Both the position numbers and the translations under genes were made by a program. DNA of 64,000 bases from Erodium maritimum (lineage: Eukaryota; Streptophyta; Magnoliopsida; Geraniales; Geraniaceae): contig OY997589.1 of the NCBI GenBank assembly GCA_963921825.1, positions 6,634,001-6,698,000 on the forward strand. The letters run 5' to 3'. Below the pieces are notes generated by a model, which was not told where the DNA came from, searched no databases, and saw only the letters and a list, made by a program, of their open reading frames with translations. Positions 47,765 through 57,840 of the stretch are shown piece by piece. How positions within the stretch are numbered: the stretch's first letter is position 1; every line of letters begins with the position of its first letter.

Positions 47765-49252
47765 TCACTTCCATGCACAAGAAGCAACCAAATCTCTCTT
47801 CATCCAACCAAGATACAAAGCTCCATCCCTCTCTTCAAGCCTATACCCCTCACAATACTTCTCCAGCAGTTTCTTAATAGTACCGTTCACCAACGAGCTC
47901 AAAGGGTACGGAACAAAACCCGCCATTCTGAACCTCAGCCTCCACTTCCCAAGAAGCTCGTGCCTCTCGATCCTCTCACCTCCTTCACACGCTATAATGT
48001 TCACAACATCCCGAGCCAGGCAGTGCTGCTCAACGTTGATCCGATCCTTATGTTCCCTAGATAGAGTCACGTCGATGGACTCGAACATCGCTCTGTAGTA
48101 GCTAAACGTCTCCACAAACCGCGGGAAGAACGCTGCGGTATTAGTGTTTGATTCTTGCTCAACGAGAGTTACTACTTTCGGGGACAAGCTCTTCACTAAC
48201 CTCAAGAGTCTGTCCCTGTGATTCTCTGTGCTGACGCTCTCATCGGGCATGTGGTGCAGCACGAACGCGAAGTTCACAGCCAGGGCTTCCCCTGCTCGGA
48301 TGCAGAGGTTTTGTAGCTGAATTTCACAACCAGACATGGTTGCAGCGTGGAACTCGAATGGCACCTTGAACAGCTTGGCCAGCTTTGACAACCTCTTGCC
48401 TACAATATCTAGTCCTCCTCCATCATCAATGGCAGTGATACGAATGTGAGGTGGGCCGCCGGGCCTGGCTGCGAAGGCCTGGATGAGAGTGATCCATTGA
48501 CTACCTAGAGCAATGTGGAAATCAATGATGTGAACTCTGTCTTCGTCCTTCATTGCTTCTGCGATCGCGCCATTTGCAGACATGTATCCGAATTTGAAGT
48601 ATGGGCAAACCTCGTGGAGGGTGTGCATGTAGGCGAGGAGATGAGCACTTGACGGTTCTTTAGCTTTGTAGATGGAGGTTCCAGAGGAGGCCAGGCGTGC
48701 AACGAGGCCCTCTAACATGTAAGCTCCTAGCCTCTGGATTGGTTCACCGGAGACTGACACCATCTGGCGTAATTCACTCATCAACCATTGAGCCATCAAG
48801 TGTTGGTTGTTTGACACTGCTTTGGCACAGGCAAGGAGGACCTCTTTCAAGTCTCCTCTAGAGATGGCCTCAGTAGTTCTTCTCAAGTTATCGATCTTAG
48901 TTTGGTAACAGTCCTGGATATCAGAATCAGGTCCAAGCATTACAGTTTCGAGTTCCCTCAGCTTGCCCTTCAAGTCACTGACATCATCGGTTATGCAGGA
49001 ACCGGTGACTGAAGAGCCACGAGTGTTGTAAGCAGTGTAGGTGTGATTTGCTGAGGATGAGTCCAAGGTGCAATACCGTTTTTGAGGATTCTGAAACAGC
49101 AACTGGGCCTCGATGTCTTGATGGTACAATCTGTTGGACACGCTTGATGTTCTGTGTTGCTTTTGATTGGGCTGAGAGACAGAAAGTCTTCCCTTCCTGG
49201 ACTTTTGATGAGACAAAACAGCAGATTTGTGAGTTTGGTAGCATAACCACAA
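47765..49252 (-). CDS. PAT1: GRAS-family transcription regulator, PAT1 branch
   Basis: Nuclear/cytoplasmic regulator; Arabidopsis PAT1 acts in phytochrome A signalling, and relatives respond to chitin and gibberellin. The frame gives 495 aa (Arabidopsis 490). Conserved blocks in order: the PAT1-type N-terminal segment (KRYCTLDSSS, GSCITDDVSDLKGKLRELET), leucine heptad I (LKEVLLACAKAVSNNQHLMA), VHIID core (VHIIDFHIALGSQW), second heptad, PFYRE region (FAFVLHHMPDESVSTENHRD, VVTLVEQESNTNTAAFFPRF) and SAW ending SCAWK. The coding part has no intron. The start is uncertain: conserved sequence begins at about 49170 right after a possible 3' splice site, and no ATG lies there, so either the ATG at 49252 or one in an upstream exon is used. 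The VHIID core has H and AL where relatives have Q and GQ. Confidence 0.9.
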   Translation of the reverse strand: MWLCYQTHKSAVLSHQKSRKGRLSVSQPNQKQHRTSSVSNRLYHQDIEAQLLFQNPQKRYCTLDSSSANHTYTAYNTRGSSVTGSCITDDVSDLKGKLRELETVMLGPDSDIQDCYQTKIDNLRRTTEAISRGDLKEVLLACAKAVSNNQHLMAQWLMSELRQMVSVSGEPIQRLGAYMLEGLVARLASSGTSIYKAKEPSSAHLLAYMHTLHEVCPYFKFGYMSANGAIAEAMKDEDRVHIIDFHIALGSQWITLIQAFAARPGGPPHIRITAIDDGGGLDIVGKRLSKLAKLFKVPFEFHAATMSGCEIQLQNLCIRAGEALAVNFAFVLHHMPDESVSTENHRDRLLRLVKSLSPKVVTLVEQESNTNTAAFFPRFVETFSYYRAMFESIDVTLSREHKDRINVEQHCLARDVVNIIACEGGERIERHELLGKWRLRFRMAGFVPYPLSSLVNGTIKKLLEKYCEGYRLEERDGALYLGWMKRDLVASCAWK

Positions 49253-49654
49253 GTGTTCTTTTTAATAAGAAAAGGTTACTAATAAGAAAATGATTATCTA
49301 ATACTATACCTTTGTCATACTCCCAACCATCCTTCAATACACTATTTCCTGCAGGAGGCATAATTTGATACTCAGGAGACAACATATTAAGTTCAGATGC
49401 AAAAGACAGTATCTATATTGCCATCAACCATTGATGGGGAGACCGCTTATGTTCATCTTCTCCTTTTCTTTGGTAATCTAAATTGGAGATTTGTTTATAG
49501 ATTTCATATGTAAAACACAGATAATTCAGTTTTGGGGATAGTTGGTACAGTCTTGATATGCTCTTGTACATACTCAACCTCTAGCCTCTAGTCACATCTG
49601 GTTATGGGATGCCAAATCCAATGATCATATATACCATTTTTCTATCAGCAAGAA

Positions 49655-49790
49655 AGCGAAAAAATCGTACTCTAGTTCCTTTCCTAACCTTCGCCCACAC
49701 CCGCTTCCAAACAGATGTACCCACTAGGGTTGAACCTTTTACCTCAAAAGGTGAGAGAGCTATCTGACCACCAGGTCAACCCAATGGGGG
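49655..49790 (-). mobile_element. tRNA-derived SINE in the GRAS leader intron
   Basis: The minus strand begins near the word CCATTGGGTTGACC, has an A-box-like CCTGGTGGTCAGATAGC and, about 35 nt on, a B-box-like AGGTTCAACCC, then GTGTGGGCGAAGGTTAGG and a T-rich 3' end. This arrangement is typical of plant SINEs. No target duplication was found. Confidence 0.55.
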
Positions 49791-50580
49791 CAAATGATCA
49801 CACATACTCTTCTCTCACAAACCAGCAATTTAAGTGAACCCCAAACATGTAAAAATGATACCAAGGATAAAATTCCCATGATTGGTAGTTAATTCAGCAT
49901 TTTCAGAAATTGAAACACCAAATTCATCATGTTCTGTATGTAACACCAGCACCAGTATTTTAGACCTTCCATGTCTATAGCATACCAATAAAACAAGAGA
50001 CAAATTGAAGGGCATTGATCTAGAAGAAGAAAAAAAACACAATCAAACAGTTCATCATTTAGCCATAAGCACACTGAATGAAACAAAAAAAACACTCACT
50101 GTTATTCACTGAAAATCCCAATAGCTCTCTTCAGAAAAGCTCACCCAATGATTTCATCCCTGAAATGACACCAAACCTCAGCAAAACAGGAACACAAGAA
50201 TTAAGGAACAATTTGAAAAAATCCAACACTTTAATTTCACACCACACAATCTATAATACTGGAAGAAGATGGAAGAAAGAGAAAGGAGAACAAAAAAAGG
50301 TCAAACCTTTCACTGACCCACCACCAGCAACCCATCTCCAGTATTGTCATATCAGCCATGAAAGCATGTGAAGAAGAAGAGGGGATTTCAATGGGAAAAA
50401 ACAAGAACAGTAGATGATTTCATAGAATCAAAAGGCTCAGAGTAGGTTAGGTTCTGTAGACATACCCAGCACCAAAGTTGAGGAATCTTTAAGCTCCTTT
50501 GTCTCACTCAGAACCCCCAAAAAGAAAAGAGAGAGTATCATAGTCCTCTGTGCTAGAGACCGTCCTCTGTAGTCTGTGAT

Positions 50581-50588
50581 GTATATAG
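50581..50588 (-). promoter_or_regulatory. TATA box of the GRAS gene
   Basis: The minus strand reads CTATATAC, about 35 bp upstream of a C/T-rich presumed start region near 50550. Inferred by position. Confidence 0.45.
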
Positions 50589-50729
50589 GATTAGGAGGAA
50601 AATGGCTGATTAGCAAGAGCCCTGAATTATTATATAATTACATCATTGCCACTGATATATGTCTCAATGTACACAAACAATGGTAGCGCCAGGTGTAGGA
50701 GGAGCCAGCGTTGCAATTAGAGGGTTTTT

Positions 50730-50828
50730 TAGTTCTTCGATTGAATATTAGTAATTTGGACATCTCAATTAAAATATCAATAATCGAGGTGTATTAGTTG
50801 AATCAATTTTTTTCATTTCACTAACCGT
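50730..50828 (+). repeat. Fragment of the hAT MITE family
   Basis: Shares CGATTGAATATTA and TTTTTTTCATTTCACTAACC with the intact MITE at 54931-55583, and joins directly to a LINE fragment. Confidence 0.5.
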
Positions 50829-51480
50829 TGGTTTCTATCGTCGTCTATGACTGCAAATTCAATCGTTGATTCTAATCTGCATGATTCAGATCGGAAAGCT
50901 GAAGGACCCATCACGGATATCCATAGTGATCGGAACTGGATCTCTTTTATCGTCGAAGTCATTCTCATCCTCCCGACGAAACTAGTGATTCGTAAAGGGA
51001 AGGAGAAGGTGTGGGACCACGACAAAATCACCGAAAGCGTTGGTGGGATAGCGGAGCACCTTCGATCCCTTGCCCCAACCGTTTCAAGAGGGGATCCGGA
51101 GGATAAACACTGGAGTAGATAAAGGAGAAAGTGGTGGTGGTGGATTGACGGGGGATAGACGAGACAGGACCCGGGGAGGAGAACGTCGACAGCGTGAAAC
51201 CCCCACGTCCTGACCCCAGAAAAGGGAGAGCCTCCCTTTGTGGCCTTCTACCGGCACCCTCGTGTCCCCATGGAAGCTCATGTTACGACGGTGTGATCAT
51301 CCACTTACATCGTCTCGGAGAGGAAGAGGATTTGTGGAGAGTGCGTACAGAGGAGGCTCTTCAGGTGCTGATCATGACGAGGAGCAATGACCCCCTAGTA
51401 GTTTCAGGCGAGAATTCGAATAGGGTTAGGGAAAGAGGTAGTGGGGTGGTCGAAGATGGTCGGGACACTACCAAGTGAGG
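50829..51480 (-). mobile_element. LINE ORF2 endonuclease fragment
   Basis: The minus strand encodes PQILFLSETM (51309-51338), the signature of the plant LINE ORF2 AP-endonuclease, and then EGHKGRLSLFWGQDVGVS (about 51198-51255). The sequence is broken and lacks reverse transcriptase. Confidence 0.65.
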
Positions 51481-51481
51481 A

Positions 51482-52570
51482 TAAAGTTTTTTTTATAAGC
51501 TCGAAAAATTTTAAAAACTGATTCCAGAAAGAAACAGAAAGCCCTGAATCAAGAAGAAACAGGGTAGCAACCAACGATAACAAATGGGCTCCAGCAAAGG
51601 GAGCCAAAGGCTAAGCCTTTTCTAAAAAAGAAAAACAAGGAACAAAAAGAAAAAAGAAAAACAAGGAACAAAAAGAAAAAACTCCATCAACGATGAGTCG
51701 TCACATTCTTCTTCTTGGCAGCCAAATCAATCAGTACCATGAGACGAAGCTGTGACTTGAGTTTTTCCTTTGCCGATTTGCTCAACCTGCTTCCCAATAT
51801 CGTGAATACGGGAGCTCAGCTTCGAGACGCACCCAGATCCTCATGAACTCCTCCCAGACCATCTCATCTTCGTCATCATTCACCGTAAGCAGACCCCCAA
51901 GCTCTCCATGACCCGAAATCACCTCTCGATTTCAGGCTCCAACTAAGAGGTTAGTGACCAGTATCCATGCCGAGAAATGGATGAATATGATGTCCTTAGG
52001 CCACATGTGTGTCTAGAGATCTACTTGTATGACCAACGACCTTCGAAACGCCTAGGGTTCACCGACGACCCTCAACCCTCTTCCTAGTCGTTCGGAAGAA
52101 GAACACCATAAGGTCAGATATCTGTCACAGCTCCTAGCCAATCCGCGATGGCTTCTTAGTAAAAACCCTAAGGTGTCTGCACCCTCCCCGCCAGCTGTAA
52201 CCAAAGTTTACACCCCGAACACATACTTTCTTCGGCGGCACCACCACCTCCCGGGTGGTCAAGGCCCCCATATGGCTGTCACGGCGAATTCCATGGCCCT
52301 CATATGTTGTCCTGAATGTCAATCTCCACCGGTCACCTTGTCTCCTCCTCCCTCACCGACACGTCCAACGGTCTCCCCTTTCCCTGATTCCTCCCCGTAT
52401 TTGCATGGGGTTCATCGCCCTTTCTCGTGGGAGCCTCGACGTTCGATCCCGACGGGACCATCCATCTGTCGTTCGATCGAGTCCCTTTATTGCTATTCCC
52501 GAGAGGGACGGGAATAACTGCCCTCCTCCTTGTGCGGCCGCCTCGGATGCAAACGGGGCCGCCCATCGTT
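51482..52570 (-). mobile_element. LINE ORF1-like fragment with 3' tail, minus strand
   Basis: On the minus strand an Arg/Pro-rich frame starts near 52566, followed by degenerate ORF1-like sequence related to 45690-46500. A short 3' tail containing TTGGCTCCCTTTGCTGGAGC ends near 51482. No ORF2 seen. Low-complexity AAGAAAAACAAGGAAC is duplicated at 51628-51680. Confidence 0.4.
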
Positions 52571-53769
52571 ATTTGATTTTTTAAAAATGGATATCTTGTC
52601 TATCAAATTAAAATAATATGTTGAATACTTGAAGTATTACAAAATAGCCATCGTACCATTGGATAAAAATGTCATATGATTAGTCATATTTCCCAACAGA
52701 TACCCTAATTTAGACGGACGTTGTTAGCTCACGTAACATGTGTGACTATATTTAGCATGGCAACATCGAATTAATGGGAAAGAGACCCGCTGTAGATTGC
52801 CAACGGTAGGCTTAAGACAAGGTAGTGTTCCGGTTTGGCTGCTAGTAGAAGGTTATTTTGCGAAACAGAACATAGGATGAGTAAAAGCAAGAGTCAACAG
52901 GAATATTAATTAACTGTTCAAGGGAAAACACACCTCATGAACATGGAGATGACATAAAAAATAGTTATGTTCATGATAATATTTTTATCATTGGAAAAAA
53001 CAAATAAAATTCGGATAAGTAAAATAGAGGATGACATCTCATCTTCTTTCTCGATTCATCGAACGAGTCTCACTGACGGTTTTTGGCGACGATGGCAACC
53101 GCACTTCTCAACTCAACCATCTTGTCTCACGAAGTCTAAGTCTGGATGAACTCGCCGGTGGAGCGTGAGGCAAAGCTCTAGATCTACTGACACGTTGGAC
53201 TTGCAGCGGTGTCGAACAAACTCAGAAAGTGGATTTACGGACGTCACTCGTGTGCTGTTGCAAAGATTGTCAAGATGTCCGCAAATTATTTGTGAAGATA
53301 TCCTATCATCTTGGTGGAGAAGCACCCATAAATCTTTGCCGGGCCAAGATGAGCGAGATAAAACGAGTGCACCTAGAAATCATCTTCGAATTTATGTATT
53401 CAGAACAAGTGTCTCCCGGTGTTGAACATGTTATTCTCTTAGTGTAATATCAAGTGTGGCCTCGCTAAAATCCGGGATGTAAAGACGTTAGGATGACATA
53501 GATTCTGATTATTTTTTAATATTTATTATTTTTATTATTAGGAACAAAAAAAATTGATTTTTATTATTATTTCGTCTATTTCATAAACTATTCTATCATT
53601 TTAACAAGATGTAATAGTTTTTAAAAATGTTCATATTAAAAAAGAAATTTGCACTTGAACAATGCATGATTTATATAAAAAAAAACATGTTTGAATTAAC
53701 TTGTATTTAATCGTGTGTGTTTCCTCTGTTCTCTTTGAGAAAATAGTTTTTTTTAGAGTTTTCTACTAT
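52571..53769. other. Intergenic sequence with unassigned broken frames
   Basis: 53050-53450 has moderately GC-rich broken frames of no family I recognise, possibly an old repeat. The rest is AT-rich and empty. Confidence 0.35.
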
Positions 53770-53774
53770 ACTCC

Positions 53775-54717
53775 TATTGAAAGTAATCATATCAGAATAA
53801 ATCTAATTGATTTATTCTGATTTGATTTTATTTGATTTCGATAATTAAATTAGAAAATCATGTATTATTTATTTCCTTCTATGAATCTTGTAACCTCTTA
53901 TATAAAGGAGTTTAGACTCTTCAATATAATTATTCAAAGCATTTCATCTTTTATATTTTTCATGGTATCAACATTTCATATTTTATATTTTTCATGGTAT
54001 CAGAGCCTGGTTTCGATCCTTGGCAAAGTGTTATGACTCTATAGCTTTGCCCACTTGTTAACTTATGGTTCTAACAAGTGGGCAAGGCGTTTGAAGGACA
54101 TATTTAGTCCTATTTTTATTTTATTTTCATTGTTATTATTTCGCTTCCGCATTGTGGTAATCGACCACAACCGTTTTCACCTTCTATGATGTTTACAACG
54201 TCGATCACGAAGATGAAGTTTGTGCCGCCAGCCACGAGATGAGATGATGTTAGCACCGTCGACCACGAGACGAGATGCCGTTTGCACCGTCGGCCCCGAG
54301 ACGAGTAGCCGTTTGCACCGTCGGCCATGAGACGAGATGATGTTTGCACCGTCGGCCTAGAGACGAGTAGCCGTTTGCACCGTCGGCCACGAGACGAGAT
54401 GCCGTTTGCACCGTCGGTCACGAGACGAGTAGCCGTTTGCATCATTCACCAAAGGCACTAGATGTGATCTTTCTATAATCTTCTTTTCAAGTTGGAAATT
54501 ACGAATCTGTATGCTCCAATTTGAGGGGGAGTATTGAAGGCAATCAGATCAAAATAAATCTGATTGATTTATTCTGATTTGATATGAATTGATTACGTAA
54601 TTAATTAATATATTATGTAAGATTTATTTCCTATTCGTGATCTTGTAATTTCCTATATAAAGGAGTATAGAACCTTGAATAATATCATCGAAAGCATTTC
54701 ATCTTTTATATTTTTCA
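53775..54717 (+). mobile_element. TRIM-type short LTR element
   Basis: A 943-bp element with a 5-bp duplication ACTCC at 53770-53774 and 54718-54722. The 5' LTR (53775 to about 53994) is followed by the primer-binding site TGGTATCAGAGC at 53995-54006. A purine tract (TTGAGGGGGAG, 54521-54531) precedes the 3' LTR (54532-54717). The LTRs share TATTGAA at the start and TATATTTTTCA at the end. The 5' LTR edge holds a short tandem duplication. There is no gag or pol, only a 31-bp tandem array inside, so it is a terminal-repeat retrotransposon in miniature. It looks structurally whole. The two LTRs differ at many sites, so it is not recent. Confidence 0.88.
54191..54450 (+). repeat. 31-bp tandem array inside the TRIM
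   Basis: About eight units of 31 bp, with consensus start GTTTGCACCGTCGGCCACGA. The last bases alternate between GAGATGCC, GAGTAGCC and GAGATGAT, suggesting higher-order duplication of two-unit blocks. Confidence 0.9.
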
Positions 54718-54930
54718 ACTCCTTACGTCGCCGTTCTCTTTGGTTTCTCCGTACCTCTTCCTCACCAAGCTTCAATGTTCTTTTTAATGGTCCCTACTCC
54801 TCCTCACCAAGCTTCAATTGTGCATGCAACCTAAAGCGCTTGTCTTCCACCATATCATGTCCTTAAAATCCAATTGAAGAAGAAGGACTTTGGTTCCATG
54901 GACCTGCTCCCCCAACCGTTGGCCCAGAAG

Positions 54931-55583
54931 TAGGGGTGGGAATTCGATTATTCGATCGAATATTAACGATTTTTGTAACTTAAATAAAATATCGATTATC
55001 AAATTATACTAACCTAATTGAATTTTTTTCATTTCACTAACCAAATAGAATTAACCAAAAAAATCGATTCGATTCAATTATTAATCAAATTAATCGATTT
55101 TAGTTCCAATACTAAAACGTCATATAATATTTACGCTCAGTCACTTTATATAATATTATACTTCTTATACAAAAAAAACATCTTACACAGGTATTAGGTA
55201 TCATTAATTTTTCTTATAAATAAGAGATTTTGTTAGTTTGGTTCTTCACATATGAAAAATAAATTCAATTGAGAGCTTACTAGACTAGTTTCTTACATAT
55301 TCAAGTTGTTCTGCAAATGTTAGTCTATTCTCTTCCCCAAGTAAAAGGGATAAAATAGTTTAACACTATTTTGTTTATACTTACATATAATATGTATAAA
55401 TAACTTCAAACTAACATAATTATATTTCTAGTTAATTTGATTATCTAATTGTAGTAATCAAAATCAAACCTAAATTTTAAAATTAATCAAGCTAATTTAT
55501 ATTAACCAAATAATCAAAATAATCAAACTTTTTTTTCCGATTCGAATTCGATTATTATTTCCTTTATAACTGAATGTTACCCA
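54931..55583. mobile_element. hAT-type MITE
   Basis: 653 bp, starting TAGGGGTGGGAATTCG and ending GAATGTTACCCA, flanked by the 8-bp duplication CCCAGAAG at 54923-54930 and 55584-55591. Termini of the TAGGGGTGG type and an 8-bp duplication fit hAT. The interior is extremely AT-rich with repeated AATCGATT-like words and no coding capacity. Confidence 0.8.
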
Positions 55584-55768
55584 CCCAGAAGGAGGTTCAT
55601 GGCCTCGAACCTCAGGCGAGATCTACTTAGTAGTCACACCATGAGGAACGAGTCCATAAAAGTGATATAAGCCAAAGGGGAGGCTCATCCATGCCATCCA
55701 CAACCAAGCATTGTTGGCTTGCCTCTATAAGATGCGACCCATCATTCCGCCCTAGTGACAAAAACCAT

Positions 55769-56226
55769 AGGAATGGAAATGGGGCGGTTTCGGGGCGGGG
55801 ACCCCTCATCCTGTTCCCTCCCCATTCTCTCCCCGTGGGAAACATGGCGGGAATGATTCCCTGCCCTGTTTTCTCCCCGCGGAAGACAGGTACTCTCCGC
55901 CCCGTTCTTGCTCCGCACTCATGTGAGCTATGAAAATATAGAAGATCACATCCACATTTATTTTTATTTATTTAAATACATCGTATTCTTATCAATCAAC
56001 AAAGCAAATTGATGAAAAAAGATACAACATATGAAGAAAGATGTATACATTATTATAGTCTATTTATTTTAGAAATAATAATGTGGGGCGCCCCGCGGAG
56101 TAGGGATTGCTTACCTCGCCCCCGCCTCCGCCCCGTTCAAAATCCTCGTATAACGCCCCCGAACCCTCCTCGTGTGGGACGGGAACATCAGGTACACGTC
56201 AGAGTCGAAGTGTTTTTCCATCCCTA
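55769..56226. mobile_element. GC-rich inverted-repeat element
   Basis: Left end TAGGAATGGAAATGGGGCGG and right end TTTTTCCATCCCTA are inverted. Both arms are dominated by GGGGCGG/CCCCGCC words around an AT-rich centre (55935-56085). Probably a foldback or hAT-like MITE; no clean target duplication was found. Confidence 0.55.
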
Positions 56227-56559
56227 ATCATCACCCAAATCATTTAGTGTATCTCACTCCGATACTTATGCTCTCGGCGCGAGAGCAAGATGTTGTCCAG
56301 ACAATCTAGTTTTCCTGGTATGTAGGATCATGGGTTCACTTAAGATTTTTCTTGTTATTGATTATGTTCAAACTGAAGATGTAAATACGATCGGATATGT
56401 GGTCAAGAGATCTAATAAACCTGCTTTTGGTAGGATTACTAAACTATATCACGAACCTTAGATTTAAGTCTCGTTTTCATGTATATGGTACCTAATACTT
56501 TATTCGAGTATAAAAAATAAAGCATCCATTTTTTTATCAGTAGTTTTTTAGATTTAAAA

Positions 56560-57840
56560 TCCAACATCTTCAAAGTGAAGGCGAAGGATAAGGGAAGAAC
56601 CCTTATTACAACGAACAGAGCATTCCTAGAGGAACCTCAAACAAACTAACTAAACAAAGAGGTTGTCTAACAATAGCCTATACCCAAATTTTTCGAACAT
56701 GAAGCAAACAAGTGGTGGACAAAGGTCTTTAAACCCAAATAAACCTACCAATAAAAAAACAGAAGTCCCCAACCACAGAAGAGCAAAAACAAAGTGCAAA
56801 ACATAGCACAAAACAAAAGGTCTAACAAACCCAAATTTACCAAACATTAAGCACAAGTCTAAATAAAAATAAAAGGCCCCGAACCACCACGGAACCTAAA
56901 GCCTCCATCCCCACAAGTAGATGTTGGTACCCACAGAAACGAACTCAACCGACTTGAGGAGTCAAAAAAAATGCTCGGTCCTCAGATACCAGAAGGGTAC
57001 CTCACCTCCAGCCAACACTGAGAGAGACTCCAAAAGACGGAGGACCAGTATCACCAGATACCGAGCAAAGGATATAAGACCCCAAATCACAAAAGAGTTC
57101 CAGTGAAACAAGTTAACATCCCCAAACCCCACAACCCCCAAATTTGAACCAAAAGGCCTTCGACCAACTCTGGGAAACAAGACCAAGTCGAACACTCCGA
57201 TAAATGGAAAAAATAGGAGGAAGTGTGGAGGGGCCATACCTGAGTCGAAAGAGCAGGTTGTATCTCAGAAGCAACTCCAAGGAGACAAAGCAGAGAGACG
57301 CGCATCAACCACAGTCCGGACTTCTTCAAACCGAAGCCAAAGAGGCACAACCACCCGTCGGAGGGAAACAGGCTCCGAACGAGCCCCGAAACCGAAAGTC
57401 TGAGAATTGGAGAAGAAACCATATACCTGTAGGAGTAGCCGACGCACCACCACTGAGCCGCCGAGTGGTAGATCTAAGGAAGGAGGGGTTCGAAAACCCT
57501 CGCGACTCCTCGCTCTCAAACCCCACCCCTATCCCAGCCGACCCCTAAAAACCCGAGAGAGTTTCATATCCACGTCGGAGGAGGGTCGTGGAAGTTAGAT
57601 CTGAGAGCGGGAGATAGATCTGAGGAGTGAAGCCGAGGGAGAAACCCACCAGGGCGAGAATGAGACCAAGCCGATAAAGAGGTAAAAGGAAGAAGAAGAT
57701 AAAAAAAGGAGCGAAGAAAGGACCTACGGTGGTCGTGGTGGTCGTAGCCACCAAAGCCACCGTTGACGACGACTCAAAGAAAAAGAGGAAGCGAGGATCC
57801 AAAGAGAGGTCAGAGAAAATTTTCTAGAGAGAGCATGAAA
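56560..57840 (-). mobile_element. Retroelement-like 5' region, minus strand
   Basis: On the minus strand it begins near 57840 with TCTCTCTAGAAAATTTTCTC and a long T/C-rich leader with AGATCT words, then low-complexity broken frames. It resembles leaders of plant LINEs and the block in cyclase intron 1 (25505-26400). No diagnostic domain is present. Confidence 0.3.

Larger units (their letters stand above)
49253..50590 (-). other. 5' leader region and introns of the GRAS gene
   Basis: A probable leader exon runs from about 50550 to a 5' splice site at 50467 (GCTGG|GTATGT). A further possible exon lies around 49312-49420, ending AAAG|GTATAG at about 49311. A SINE sits at 49655-49790. Exon structure cannot be fixed without transcripts. 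Confidence 0.5.
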
